Notes under the pieces: generated by a model | Told to the model about the DNA's origin: nothing | Databases searched by the model: none | What the model saw: the letters and a program-made list of their open reading frames with translations, nothing else | Translations under genes and position numbers: made by a program | Shown here: positions 35,870 to 48,775 of the stretch, one piece after another | Position numbering within the stretch: the stretch's first letter is position 1 | Layout: every line of letters starts with the position of its first letter | Source of the DNA: Sphagnum magellanicum | Taxonomy: Eukaryota > Streptophyta > Sphagnopsida > Sphagnales > Sphagnaceae | Direction: 5' to 3' | Assembly: GCA_021904315.1 (NCBI GenBank) | Contig: CM038915.1 | Location: forward strand, 17,360,001 to 17,424,000 | DNA: 64,000 nt

Positions 35870-36214
35870 CCTGGCAAGTTCCATCACATAATGCTTTCCT
35901 TTATCAGCACAATGGGCATTGTGAATTTACGGAATGGGCATGTGGATTTTGAACAATGGTTAGGTTAGGTAAATCCAAGAAGACCTGTCCATTGTGTCAT
36001 GTATAGGCCAATGTGCCCATTCAGAAATCTGGGCTTGCCCAAATTCCTCACCAGCACCTTACCATGCATAATGGCATGTACCTAGCATGTTATGGAATGT
36101 AATGGTTTTCATGATTTGCACAATGGGCATTGTGGATTTATCAAATCAAAATGTGGATCTTGAACAATGGTTAGGTTAGGTGGACCCAAGAAGACTTGTC
36201 CATTATGTCTTGTA
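35870..36214 (+). repeat. Direct repeat of ~130 bp, 211 bp apart
   Basis: CACAATGGGCATTGTG begins at 35908 and 36119. Both copies continue through GAACAATGGTTAGGTTAGGT and AAGAAGAC.TGTCCATT.TGTC, and both are preceded by a related segment. The function is unknown. Confidence 0.75.
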
Positions 36215-37555
36215 AGGGGACTATAAAGAGGGAGCCAAAGCCACTCGAAAAGCATCACATGTAGGGTAAAGTTATAGGGTGGGAACATTCCACAAATAAG
36301 GGACCTAGGATGGAACATCTACTACTTTTTCAGAATGTATTTGAACCATGGATGTTAAACTAACATCCATTTAATATTAATTTAATACTCACTTAACATT
36401 GTGTGTCACCTAAAATTTAATGTTAATTAACATTTTTAATGTGAATGCAAAAAATTGTTGTCTTTCTTAACATAAACTTAGCATTAGGTGTGATTGTAAC
36501 ATTGGTTGATAAGTTAGTAAGGATTTTACATCTACTACTAAAAAGAAATGGGTGTCCACGTGCTTAATGCGGTAATTCGTGATTGGCTAGAGGGCCCCCC
36601 CCTCCCCTTGAGGGCCCCAGCCAACAAGAAGCAAACAGCAAAACAAATCGAACTAAAACTTCGATGGGGTTGGTGGGTAGGTAGGTAGTGTCCAAGTTGG
36701 GGTAGGTCAGTAGGTAGATAAGTAGGTAGGTAATGTACAAGGTGGAGGCGGTGCCGTGATTTTAATAAACCTTCGCTTCCGGGTAAATAAGGATCGAAGC
36801 ACCACCGACGGTTTCGAGTATTTTGGAAGGGGGTGGATTCCAGCATCGAAGAAACTGCGGGTTCCATGTATTTGAGAAAACAATAATCTTCCACATAAAA
36901 AAACCAGGTGTTTCAAAGACCTCAAACTTTGGAACCACCAGGGGGTTTCGTAAAAGAACCGGCTGTCATTTGATTGTTCATTGGAAAGAGTGAGAGAACC
37001 GGATACATGCAAGAGAACCGGGTATTTGATTTTTCAATAATCACAGTTATCAGCTGAGATACCCTGGGTGACAGGTTGGGGCAATGTCCCGGCACTGGAC
37101 GGTTATCAAAAGTCAAAAAATAGAACCGGAGGTTATCATGACAGCTCTTGGGGTACCAAGCTGCAGCTCTCAAACTAATAATAATAATAATAATAAAAGA
37201 ACCACCTCGGTTTCTTACTTACATAGGTATACATGTCCGGGACTCTTAGAAAATAAAATTGTAAAATATGAAATAACTACCCTTCTAACCTACCATAAAC
37301 TCGAATTCTTTCGAAAGAACCGCCAGTTTTTTGAGGTTCCTGAAATAACCAAAACATTGGGAACCTTTGGGCAGACATACCCTAGCGTTGGGCAGTTTTC
37401 AGAAATTGGAATAGAACCCCTACGATTATCATGATAGTATTTGGATCCTTGACTACAGCGATGGAAAAAAAAAACAAAACAACCTGATTTCTTTATGTAT
37501 ACCATCATGGCTATTTTTTAAAAAATTTAACAAAAATCAAATGACATAGAAACCT
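36215..37555. other. Noncoding stretch with related AACCGG-rich segments
   Basis: No gene is seen. ATAGAACC..AGGTTATCATGA near 37120 is echoed by ATAGAACCCCTACGATTATC near 37410. GGTAGGTAGGTA repeats occur at 36670-36740 and an (ATA)n run near 37175-37196. GTTGGGCAGTTTTC near 37389 matches the hAT inverted repeat core, but no matching end was found. Confidence 0.45.
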
Positions 37556-37680
37556 CCGGTTCTTGGATCTATATCCGTGGCTCTCAAAAAATCAAAGAAC
37601 CGGTTATTGGATCCATATCCGTGGCTCTTAAAAATTAAAAAACCGGTTATTTGATATATATAACCACGGTTCTAAAGTAA
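37556..37680. repeat. Three-copy tandem repeat, ~43-bp unit
   Basis: CCGGTT starts at 37556, 37600 and 37643, each followed by variants of TTGGATCCATATCCGTGGCT and an A-rich spacer. The third copy is more diverged. Confidence 0.8.
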
Positions 37681-38325
37681 ATTTTAAACATCAAGTGACA
37701 GTCATTAAAATTATCTATAAAATAAGGAAAACACAGCACCAGAACCTTGAGCATTCCGTACTGAGGTTTAATCAAATGTCTTTACTTTGCAGATACCATT
37801 GAAAGAAGGGATAGGAGGGTGAAAGGAGGCCCAAAGACAGGGTGAACATAGGGTTACTTTACGGATAATTCTGTTATAAACTCCAACTCTTCAACAGTGC
37901 TTTCATGAGAACTTGCGGTTCTTTTAACTTCTTGAAATAACTAGGTTGAAAACCTCTCTACTGGCAATTAATGCTCATTTAAAAATCAAATACCCGCCCA
38001 ACACTGAAAAAAAAAACCTCCGCCCACCTTCGTCCCCAATTCAAGCTCATCTTCATTAAGGTTTAAATGATTTATGATCAAAACACAAGTCAGGACTTTG
38101 TTTTTTTTTCCCCTTTTTTTCGCGAAACAACCATTTTAAGGTTTCCTTAGCCCCATATCTGTGTACAAATATTATCTATGCACCTAAAACTAAATTTCCA
38201 TTGAACACAAGATTATTTCCATTTGGAATTCCTCTTTATATTTGTGTTTAGAATGTAAGTTAACAACACTCAGTTAGGATCTATTTTCACCATTCTTGCC
38301 CTTTTTTTTTTTTAAGGGTTGTTTA

Positions 38326-38426
38326 GGTTTAGGGTTTGTTTAGGGTTGTTGGTAATATGTTTGTTATGGTTTGAGTATAGGTTTAGGGTTTGTTTAGGGT
38401 TGTTGGTAATACATTTGTTATGGTTT
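38326..38426 (+). repeat. Two-copy repeat containing telomere-like TTTAGGG
   Basis: GGTTTAGGGTTTGTTTAGGG begins at 38326 and 38380 (period 54). Both copies end in TTTGTTATGGTTT. The TTTAGGG words resemble the plant telomere heptamer but are not a continuous array. Confidence 0.75.
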
Positions 38427-38429
38427 TAG

Positions 38430-39400
38430 AGTCTTTCTCGCCCCCCCCCCCCCCTTTTCCCCCCAAAACTTAAAAGAAAAAAACAAGACACCTTGACTGC
38501 AGGTTGAGCCTTCCCATTGACTGCATGAAACTTCTATTCCCAAAACTTTTTGGCACCATTTTCAACCTTGACTAATACCCCCATTATAATTTTTCGCCTG
38601 AACTATTACCCTTCGCAACAAACACTTCGGCTATATAGGTGAGAAAGGGAGGATTTTGGACAAAACATATGGGTTTGATATTAGGTGATATTGGGAACAC
38701 CCTTGGGGAACACATTGAAAACTTGGGGAACAACTTGGGAACATGGTAGGAACACATCAGCAACTCATGAAAAAAAAAACCTCTCCCCCCTCCCCCCTAC
38801 CCCCAAAACCCAAATTAAAAAGTTGGGGCGCCTGAATGGATGTTACACCTTCCCATTGGCTACATGCAATTTCTATTTTCAAAACTGTTAGTTACCTTTT
38901 TGGCTTAGGCTAATGGCAGGGAAATAAATTTGGGGAAATAGTCACCTCTCCTATTAATTAAATGAGGTGCCTCCTAAGTTTTTTTTTGGGGGCAACGTGT
39001 CAATTTGATTGGCCCATCACTCCAAAAAAAAAAAAGAAATAATGGAGACTCCCCAAAACAGAAGATTTTATTTTGAACTATACGGTTCCTCCCCTTTTGG
39101 CCACCCATGTAGGTGAAAGGAGGACACCATTTTCCAAGGCATATAAAAGTGAGGAGGTATGGAGAAAATGTTGGGGAAAATATTGGGAACCCATTGGGAA
39201 CTTGAAAGGAACATAGTGCGAACACATTGGGAAGTCGGGAAAAATGAAAAAAAATCTTTCCTCGCCCCCTCACACCCCAAAACATAAAAGGAAAAAAAAC
39301 AAGGCACTTTGAGTGCATGTTTGGGCCTTCCCATTGAATGCATGAAATTTCTCTTTCCAATAGACTTCATCACCATTTTTGGCATGGGCTAATGCCCCAT
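38430..39400 (+). repeat. Three related direct-repeat segments (~150-250 bp)
   Basis: CCTTCCCATTG.CT.CATG occurs at 38509, 38848 and 39326. The second and third copies share a long upstream part made of GGGAAC/GGAACA words, an A run and a C-rich tract. The first lacks most of that part. A fourth, weaker relative with GGGAAC words and a C run lies near 29680-29755. It is likely an unclassified dispersed element. Confidence 0.6.
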
Positions 39401-40757
39401 GCAAAGAACACCCCACTTATTCAGTGTTGGGGCACATTTGATTTTTTAAAATAATTGATGGGTAGAAGTGGACAAAATGGATTTTGATACATAACACTTT
39501 AGTCTTTTGCTTATTTGATCATTTTGCTTGCAAAATGGGTTTACAGACTAGTTTGTAAGATAAAATCACTCATCATCGAACATATATTTGTCATTGAACA
39601 TTTTTTAATTTTTTTCATTCCTTAACTAAATTAAGCATTTTTTTGTTATTGGACAAGCGAACTAAAAGTTTACAAATGTTCTTTGAACATCAAAAGCAAA
39701 GGAACAATGCACAAAAAACACAGGAAAAAAATAAATGATAGTTTACTTCAAAAGTTTTGACAAAAATAGTTCTAAAGCCCTCTTTAGTTCTAGCCTCATA
39801 TTTTTTCCATTTTGAGTGATTTGGCACATGATGGGTGCACAAATAAAGTTTTACAAAACTTCTTTTTATTTCAAAAACAACAATCCAAGATTTTAAGCTT
39901 GAAATCTTAATCTATTTTAATTCACTTATCATTAAATATTGAACCCCTTTACACCAAACACCCCATATCTTCTACATTTTCTTATCAAATTGAACATTTT
40001 GGTGACATTGAAAGCAGTAGGTGAAGGGTTACAAATGCTCTTTGAATTCCCAAAGCAAAGGAACAATGTGTGAGGATTCGATCTCTTTTGACATCTAAAG
40101 TGTTTGTTCGCCAACCTATTTACCTTATGTAAATATAAAATTTGCTAATAGTTTTGCAACACAACATGAAAAATTGACTCATTGTTATAGTTTTGTAAAA
40201 TGACATGGAATTAATTCACAAAGTGCCCACCCATATTATCATTGAACATAAAGACATGAAACACAACAACCTAACTTAGGTAGGTGAGATACCATTCATC
40301 CCCATGAAGATTCCAAAACTTAAGCACATAAATTTGAAAATAATCTTCAATTAAGCGAATAACCTCTCGGCATAACAATAATTGAAAGCATTATCTAGTG
40401 CACATTTAATTTAAAATGTAATATAGATGGAAATGCAAATACATGTATCAAGATCCCAAATTGAACATGATTTAGCTTTTCAAATTGTTTTTTTGAATGT
40501 TTGGGAATCACATTGAAATTTTTTATCTCAACCCTTCAAACCCTTATTTAACTTGCAAGAAATTCCTTCAAATTGGTAATTGCAAGCTGATTATATATTA
40601 ACTTACATTGAAATTAGTTTTTAGTGATCGATGATAACTTGATCTGAAACTATTTTAATCTTTCAATTCGACTTAAAGAAATTATGACTCATTTGGAATC
40701 TAAACTTGTGAATTGGAAACACAACTTGGGATCTTAGTAGATTTTTTTAAAAACTTT
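39401..40757. other. AT-rich noncoding stretch, no gene seen
   Basis: No coding or repeat evidence beyond simple AT-rich sequence. Confidence 0.45.
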
Positions 40758-41020
40758 CACATGCATGGCTTATTCCATACTAAACCCACCTTTTCATATT
40801 CCTTAGCCTTGGTCATCACATGTTAGGCTTACTCCATATTCAACCCACCTTATTTTACTCCTTAGCCTTGGTCATCACATGTTAGGCTAATTCCATACTC
40901 AACCCACCTTCTCTTACTCCTTAGCCTTGGTCGTCACATGTCAACAAGCTATTCCATACTCAACCCACCCCTTTTAAGCTCCTTAGCCTTGGACTTGAGC
41001 TCAAGGCTAACGTCATGACA
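40758..41020. repeat. Four-copy ~60-bp tandem repeat related to the solo-LTR end
   Basis: CCTTAGCCTTGG recurs about every 60 bp (near 40801, 40860, 40919, 40981), with CACATG and CATACTCAACCCACC in each unit. The word TTAGCCTTGGTC also occurs at the end of the solo LTR 54359-55330. The last unit runs into CTCAAGGCTAACGTCATGACA, similar in layout to that LTR's terminus. This suggests an LTR end amplified in tandem. Confidence 0.65.
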
Positions 41021-43075
41021 AAAAAAACTTTTGTAACTTTAAATTTTCAAACTTCGTAAAAAACTTAAATGATTGGATCAATTTTTTAAAGTTCTCATCA
41101 AAAACCTTTGAGAAGCTTTCATTTTGTTTTAGTGAATATTAAGAAGGTTCAAATTTTCGTTTATTTGCCAACTTCAACATTAATTTGAATCAATGATGAA
41201 ATTGGAGTCACACCTGTCACCTCCACATGCAAAACCAATGTCAAAGCTACAAAGCAACATAGTGACATTTTTAAAGTCATTTTTTCAATAATAATGATCT
41301 TGAGAGCTCTTCTCTTTTTTATTTACCACTTTGAAATGACATAGATTATGAAAATGATGATCCTGAAAGATGCAATGGGGATGTTCAAAGATTTGTCTTT
41401 TTTCAAAAATAATTTCACATGAATGATTATTAGGAAATTAATGTTGAAATTAGAATATCTTGAATTATGTTTGATTCAATTCTTTATTAAGAATTTGACG
41501 CTTGATTTCATGTTTTGAACAACATTTTTTTATCATTCTTGGAAATTTATCACAAGCCCAAGTTAGGGTTGGGACAAATATGTCATCTCCCCTTGTTGCA
41601 TCCATGAAATGACCTTGTTCTTGTTTGTTTTAATACAAATAAACTTTTTTTTCCCATCACCACCCCACATTCTTATGAAGTTCAACAACATCAAAAGGAG
41701 TTATGAAACCACCCACCATTGGATGAATAATTGTAGCAATATCACACATGTTAAAAGATAGAATTTTAGACTTCTACCTCCATCCATTTCACATCATGAA
41801 AAGTGTTCAAAAGTTTTTATCAAAAGCATCATGTGTCCTATAGCCTTAGGAATTTGCACTTCATCTCGGAGGCCCTTGATCAACAGATGTGAAGTCTAAG
41901 AATACCAATGTGCATAATTTAAAAAATTTGAACAAAACTTCTTGTAATTTTTCTTACAATAGAATTAGTAAAATAGATAGGTAGGAAATGACAAAATCTG
42001 CCACAAATACAAACCTTTCCATTGCAACAATAGATTAAGTTTACCATGCCCCATTATAAGACTTGTGCATAACCAACCCTCCAATTCAATAGATCTAAAT
42101 TACTCACACCTCAAACAAGAATAACCCACCTACTAAAAATTGGTCAAACAGTTATTGTGCAAAGCATTAGATCTAGAATCAGCCTTTGCTATTTTTTCGA
42201 ACCTAGATTAGAGTGAAATTATTGAAGAATAGAATTAGAAGAGAACATCATTTTAATCTATTTGTAGGATCATCAAAGGTTCTTTTCACTAAAGAAGAAT
42301 AGTCCAACACTGATTAAAAAATGGATCAATACCACAATCATAATTTGAAACATGCGGGCCTCATCATATAAGTTGCAAGTTCAAATCGTTAAGAGTTCAA
42401 ATAAAACATGTGAATATCCCCAAAAATGAACTCACAATTCATAGTAAGTTGACAAAAATTCCTTAAATTGTGACCACTAGGACCAAATGAACTTTACATT
42501 GTTCTCTCCACGCAAACAAAACAAAGATTTTTGAATTCCAAAAAGTAACCAACAAGATGGTTAGCTAACAATCCTGGCTTTAGTAAACTTACAAAAAAAA
42601 CCAAAGTGGATTTCAATCTAGCAATTCACCTACATCACCTTGTCACTCACACACCATGTAATCATTATTACAAATCATAACTGTTTCATACATCATATAT
42701 AACCCAACAATAAAAATAGTAAAGAAACTATTTCAACTTTAGGCCAAACCAAGCTCTTGTTATTTATAACAAGGGGTAATGGAGAAGTGCTAGATGATCT
42801 GTGGTCACTAGTTTGAACAATGTACAACTTTCAATGTAAGTCACACTAAACCAACATGGTTGAAAACTATTTTGCAAGCCATGAAAATTTAAAACAAAAC
42901 AAATTTACAATGTTGAAAGTTTGTTTTGGCAGTTCACAAACTATGATAAATGAAGTGCACAAGAAAATCAAGATGTCATCTACCCCAGAATGTACAACAC
43001 AAAGATGGTCAATGGTATGGCATCACAGACAACTTCTGCCAGCATTGTCCTGAAGACTGTAGTTTGCGAGGGCTT
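41021..43075. other. 3' flank of the carboxypeptidase gene, no other gene seen
   Basis: No coding segment is recognised. The end nearest 43075 is likely to include the carboxypeptidase 3' UTR. Confidence 0.45.
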
Positions 43076-46000
43076 CTATATTGAGACTGCACTTTGTGAA
43101 TCTATAGCAACCCTTTCTGAGATATGCAGCCTTGGGTCATCCCTGTCCAAAGAGCTGCCACGTGTCCAGCGGTAAAGCATTTCTAATGCATGTTTAGGTT
43201 GATCCATAGGTACCATATGCCCTGCATCATGTACCTGAAATACATGACATCATTTAGTGACAGCCTTGGCAGTCGGAATAAATTCAGCCTAGTATCATGC
43301 ATTGTAACAGGCAGACCTGAGGAGAAACAACAGAACAAAATCCCCTCTTCCCCCTTCCTAGAAGCAAAAGGGTAGAAAATGGCCGTAAACTGTACAATAG
43401 CAGATAATGTCCATTTGAAATCTCAGAAAGTGCTACCTATTACCATGAACACTATCTCCCCTCTTGTAAGGAACAAAGCTGGTAATACCCTGCTGAATGG
43501 TTCTGACTACTTCTAGAAGTTGCTGAAATGAAAAGCACTGCTGAGGAGACAGTTCACACATTGAGCTGGACTGAAATGGACCTTAAGGAAGTTGAGAGGA
43601 CCATAGCCAGTGAAAACACCCGCTTCTTTGCCGTCAACTTCAAATGCTTTCCAGTCTGCTTTGGCATACTCAATTTGACCGGACCAATCCATTGCTGTCA
43701 CCCATCTGGAGTTCCCTATAGGAAAAAAACAAAAATGCAAAATTTGAAATGTTAGCTGAAGCTTCCATCAGAACTAAACCTGACCATCTCATATGCCCAA
43801 TCTGGCTGCATGATGCGTCCTACAAAAAAATTGGCAGCTAGTGGTGACCATCTTGTGTCAAGTGAAGTCCAACAAAAGTTCACTCACTCAAAACTAAAGG
43901 TTTAACAGGGAAATAAATGTTCTAAGACAACATGTGGCTGGTTAAATTGGTCTTATCCTCAAGCACCAACATGAACTCTTCACCATCACAAACCAGAGCC
44001 AAAGAGTCAACTCACCCAACCAGTTGCAGATAAGATCATACTCCCCAGCATAGACAAGAAGTTTGATGCCATCCTCTAGGAGTTCAGGGATTCCCTTCTC
44101 AAGGTTCCTCATCCAATCCACAAGCATAGCTTCAAACACCAACGGACTGCATGATACAAACTTGCGTTTTCCAACCCCCAATGCCTCCAAAACAGTTTCA
44201 TTGTTCAGGTACCTCTCCAGATTTGAAAAGTCATAGCAAAGCTGACCCTTGCATTCCTTCCTCACATCATAGTACTGCCCAAAGAAGTCCATGTAAGAGA
44301 CATTGCATCCAATTTACGCTCATTATGGAGCAAGATCACAAAATGCTAATTTTTTTATCATGTTTGAAACAGTTGCTGAATGTGAATTCACATTTTAAAT
44401 TCTCAAGGAATCTTGTCTTATACCATCCCACTCCAAAAATTAATCATGAAAATCACCTGCAAAATAATTTTCTGAATTAAGATAGAAATTCTCAGGGACC
44501 CTTGCACATAAGCAAGTTCAAGTGAACTTACATTAATGTCCCCTGTGATAGTCAAAATTGAGCTGAAAATACTCTCGCATATAATGTATGCAGCAAGACA
44601 AGAAATACTTCCTCTCTGTTCTGCACCAATGCAATAGACAGAGGTTCCCATCTCAGAAACATTTAAAATAGGTAACAAGTCATTGAGAAAAATTTACTGT
44701 CCACGGTGGATGAATCAATTGCTGCTTTCACAATAAAAGCGGAAGAAAGCTGACCACAGATCTTGGCAGCCTTCACACATGCTGGATAAAGTTTGCTCAG
44801 CTTGGTGTGATCAGATTCTGAAATGAGACCCATATCAAGAGCATAGTCTGCATACGCTTCATACTGAATGTCTGGTTGAGTCATGCCATTGCCAATCGCA
44901 AAGCCCTGTCCACGATACACAAAAACCATTACTCATGATCCCTCTCAAATATAACCAAAAGTGACAACCCTGTCTTCCCCAGCTCAATAAAGTACATTTG
45001 AATCCTCACCTTTAAGTTGATAGGTACACCCTCCTTCTTTTTCAGAGCTCGATGTAGGCGCCCAGTAACAGCAGGCACATAATGTCCTGCATATGACTCT
45101 CCTGTCACAAAAAAGTTATTCTTTGCAAATTCGGGGTGTGCTTTGAAAAATGCCTGCCATTAGGAGCCACCAACATACATAAATGAGATGAGACTACTGT
45201 TGGGAAACACCATGTAGAAACTGCAGAATCAATTTGATGGACCAGACCATCCCTTGGAATGAAAAAGCAGCTATCAAATCACAAGAGGGCCCCAAAACAT
45301 CATTTGTTTTGAGGAAAAACAACCTGGAAAAAGTCATACATATCTTCACTGACTCCCTCCTCATCATGCCGAATGTCTCGCAAGTCACTGCTGTAACTGA
45401 AGCCAGTTCCAACAGGCTGATCCACAAAGATTATATTTGAGACCTACCAAACAAGCTCCCATGGCAGGGTCAGATGTGATTAATCACTAGTATGAATACT
45501 AAATTTCACTTGGGTGACTGTCAAGTCACTTACAAACCATGTGAAGATAGATAAACAAAATTCTCCTATTGAGATGGTACCACCACAGTTGTCACATGAG
45601 AGGACTAGATTCCTGCATAAAGTGGCACAAAGTGGTCACTAAACCTCAACATACTTCCCTGCAATAGCCACAACCAGCATAATCACCCAAAAGTGACTGA
45701 AGAATTACATATCTATGAGATTACAGAGAAAAATGCATTACAACACTATGAATGTAAAATAACAAGAATGATTGTCGTCATAACCTTATGAGTGTCACTC
45801 ACAAAGTGTCAGACCATCACCTTGACATTGCATAACAGTGACAACCTGCCATTACTCACCACTGGCTTCATCAGCTCCTGACAGTAGGTGTAGACAAGTA
45901 TAAAAAAATCACCAAAAATCTTAGGCAAATGATTACACAAATATGTTTGTCCTGAATTTCTAATCACATTTCTGGAAGCAACAGGAAGCCTTGGTCCTGA

Positions 46001-47359
46001 TGTTGGCTAGCATTCAAGAGGAATAGTGAATTGAAGAATTATATGTGAACTACAACCAAGGTCTGGAATGATTATATGCTTTGTTAACTTGTAATCTGGG
46101 AACATTCAGGTCTCTTATGGACAGGGTCAAAGGGACCCAAGTCCCAAGCATGTTACCAGACATCACTTTCTTGACTGAGAAATTCTCAAATTGAGGTACC
46201 TTGCAACCTTCAATTGAACAGATATTCAAACAGACAGTAAGAAAAAGACAGAATGTACCTTGTCCCATCCGTAGTTGTTCCACACCAAAGTCAAATTGTT
46301 GGTGATCTTGAAGGGCCCATTTTCATAAAACAATGCAAGCTCACTAGCACAGCCTGGACCTCCAGTCATCCAAAGCACTAATGGATCTTCTGATTTGTTT
46401 CCTCGTGACTCAAAGAAGAAGTAAAACATTCTGCAAACAATATCTCTCCAGCAATATCCAGTTATCAGTGCCAAAACTTATTGGTTAGAGCATCTCAACC
46501 AACACAATGTATAGCAGATCTTGGATGAGGAAGAGCATCCATTATTTCAGTTTGCAGCAGGAAAATGGTTTTCAACTGGCATTTTCACACAGGATTTGGA
46601 GGCAGGCAGAAGGAACTGCATTGTCCAACTCTTGCTATTATTGGCCAGATTGATTAGTTGATTGGCCAAACTGATTTGATTGGCCCAGGTGGTTTGCTAT
46701 TAGTGGTACCCTACCTTTTACAGAGCCAATTTCATTTTTGTGGGTGGGGCATGGGAAACAATCCAGGTATCTTGGATGCGAGATTTACTGTTGGAAGGCC
46801 ACATGCCAATCATTGGTGGAGATGCTCTTACCCTAACACATTGTGGTGTTTAGGGGATGATCACTTGTTGACATGCTCTCGGAAATTACAAGCAAGCTGA
46901 GGTTTCCCCAGTTGTAAATAACCTGCCATGGCAATGTGAAGACAGCTTGGAAGATGATAGGGAGGATACCAGCCTACTAAGAGAGCCACAACAAGGAGAG
47001 GGTTTGAGAATCAGAGGTGAACAGTACTTGGCAGCATGAGTGCGCGCGAGTTTGAAGTACCCCGCATAGTGGCCTAGCTCCTCGGCAGTAACATCTGAAT
47101 CTCCTCCTCTGATATCCAGATGGATACGCCGCTCCTGCAGCAGTTGAGGTCCTTCAAGCGAAGAAGGAGAGGAGGACTCTCCTTCTTCCGCAACACCGGG
47201 TAACAGATTGAGGGCCTTGATCATGCGCTCCGCTTGACCAAAAGGTAAGCGAGGAGACAAAGGGCTGGATGTAACACAGAGGAACAAGGCAAGAAACACT
47301 ACTAACAAGAAAAAAAGAGCACATCTTCTTCTCATACACACAGACATGCTTGCTGTCAT
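43076..47359 (-). CDS. SCPL: Serine carboxypeptidase-like protein (S10), nine exons
   Basis: A secreted or vacuolar serine carboxypeptidase of family S10, closest in motif content to the plant SCPL48/49 type. Exons (minus): 47359-47028, 46430-46259, 45443-45324, 45153-45010, 44905-44755, 44620-44532, 44274-44016, 43715-43582, 43234-43076 with stop TAG. All eight introns are GT-AG, phases agree, and the product is 519 aa, normal for the family. An Arg-rich start and hydrophobic run (ALFFLLVVFLALFLC) form a signal peptide; a propeptide-like region follows. WMTGGPGCASELALFYENGP supplies the oxyanion hole. The triad is Ser228 (GESYAGHY), Asp416 (YAGEYDLICNW) and His473 (VHDAGHMVPMDQP). VDQPVGTGFSY, substrate-site Cys residues and DWSGQ are present. 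Start: first in-frame ATG; the TTG further upstream is unlikely. Ser-hydrolase activity is likely; an acyltransferase role, known in some SCPL proteins, is less likely. It looks intact. Confidence 0.94.
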
Positions 47360-47419
47360 TTCGACTACACCTATCCTGGATGACACTCCCAAGATCTCCT
47401 AGGATGCTTTCCACCAAAA

Positions 47420-47422
<3 letters not shown>

Positions 47423-47466
<44 letters not shown>
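47423..47466 (-). repeat. (CT)n microsatellite in the carboxypeptidase 5' leader
   Basis: About 22 CT dinucleotides, read as (GA)n on the gene strand, starting 64 bp upstream of the SCPL ATG. GA-repeats are common in plant 5' UTRs and core promoters. Whether it is transcribed cannot be read here. Confidence 0.95.
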
Positions 47467-47472
<6 letters not shown>

Positions 47473-48775
47473 TCTCCTTCCTCTTCACAGAATCAATCAA
47501 TCGCTTCTCATAGAACACAAGATCCCGCATCGGTTCCAATTGTAAACCGCAATTCCACCGGCGCCAATACTACTACGATTAAAACAAGCCGCAAACAGAA
47601 AATACCTTCCGCATGCAGCAGATATGATTGAAGCTCAACACACTCCGTTCTTCTTCTTCTTCCTCCTCCTGCTGCTGCTGTAAACAAGAGACAAATCCCC
47701 CGATCGCTTATCTTGTCAAAATCGTGCTCCACAAAATGCGACGAAAATAACTAAAAGAACGTTACCGACAATAAAGAATCCTCCTCCTTCCTGTTAATCT
47801 TCTCCTTGTTCTTCAGGATCCGATCTTCGCGTCTGAAGCTCCAAATGACCTCACCAGCAATCTCCGTCGCGGATTCTCGACGACGGACGGAGCGCCGAGT
47901 GGTCTCCTTCCTAGTGTAGAGTTTACAATTATGTATGTGGATTTGTGCCAGCGACAGCGTGCATTGCAACGGAAAACTGGTAGGTAGTAAAAAATTAAAC
48001 ACGAACGTAGGGTAGAAAGGCCGGTGAGCGAACACTTAAAAGCTAAATCTCCTTAAGTTTAGCAACCGTGCATTTTTCGCAATAAGTTTTCCAAGAGTTT
48101 AGTTGTCCCCTCAACCATAGCACAACTAGGCCTTTATAACACTTGATTCTAAATTCAAATGAGAAACTTATGACCCCCCAAAATAAGGGGGGTCTTGTTG
48201 TTTGAAAAATGTTGGATAGAACACATTAAACTCTTATTTTCATGCATTTACTACCTAGATGAACAAACATTTGAAACCTTATGCCATGACACATGCCCTC
48301 CTATAAACATGAGAATAATAATTTAATTAAGTGTAGATTATTTTTTTTATTATTGTTTAGATTTTTAAAAACTTGTAATAAACCCAAATATTTGCAATAG
48401 CAACTACACAATCATGAAGGTGTTAAGGGTTTTGAATTAGGGATCTTCCAAACAACAACATAATACCCTAAGATCAACGATCCCAATGACGCCACTTTGG
48501 GTAATTTGTAGTTTTCTCCTTGGATCTAAGAAAAGAACGTTGCGACATTGCCACCACAATTCTCTCCAAAATCCAAACCTCTCTTTGCTTCTTTCTCTCG
48601 TTTTTCTCTAAGTCTATGTGTGTCCAAGTCCAGGAAACCATTGCTTGGTGTGTCTAGGTCTATGTGTGTTTAAGTCCAAGAAGCCATTGCCTTTGTGTCC
48701 AAGTCTAAGAAACCATCGCCTCTACTCTACGTGCCTCACCAAAAAGACAACATATGCCATCACCTATGCTCTCTA
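47467..48775. other. Upstream region of the carboxypeptidase gene, no gene seen
   Basis: 47467-48030 is moderately GC-rich (CTTCTTCTTCTTCCTCCTCC near 47650; CGGACGGAGCGCCGAG near 47883) and probably holds the promoter and leader of the minus-strand SCPL gene. Beyond 48060 it becomes AT-rich with no recognised element. Confidence 0.4.

Noticed and set aside
38440-38466. Long poly-C runs as a structural signal
   Set aside because: Homopolymer runs of this kind are unreliable in assemblies and no further structure supports a function.
47360-47392. Eleven extra N-terminal residues on the carboxypeptidase
   Set aside because: They depend on a TTG start; the ATG at 47359 directly precedes a normal signal peptide.
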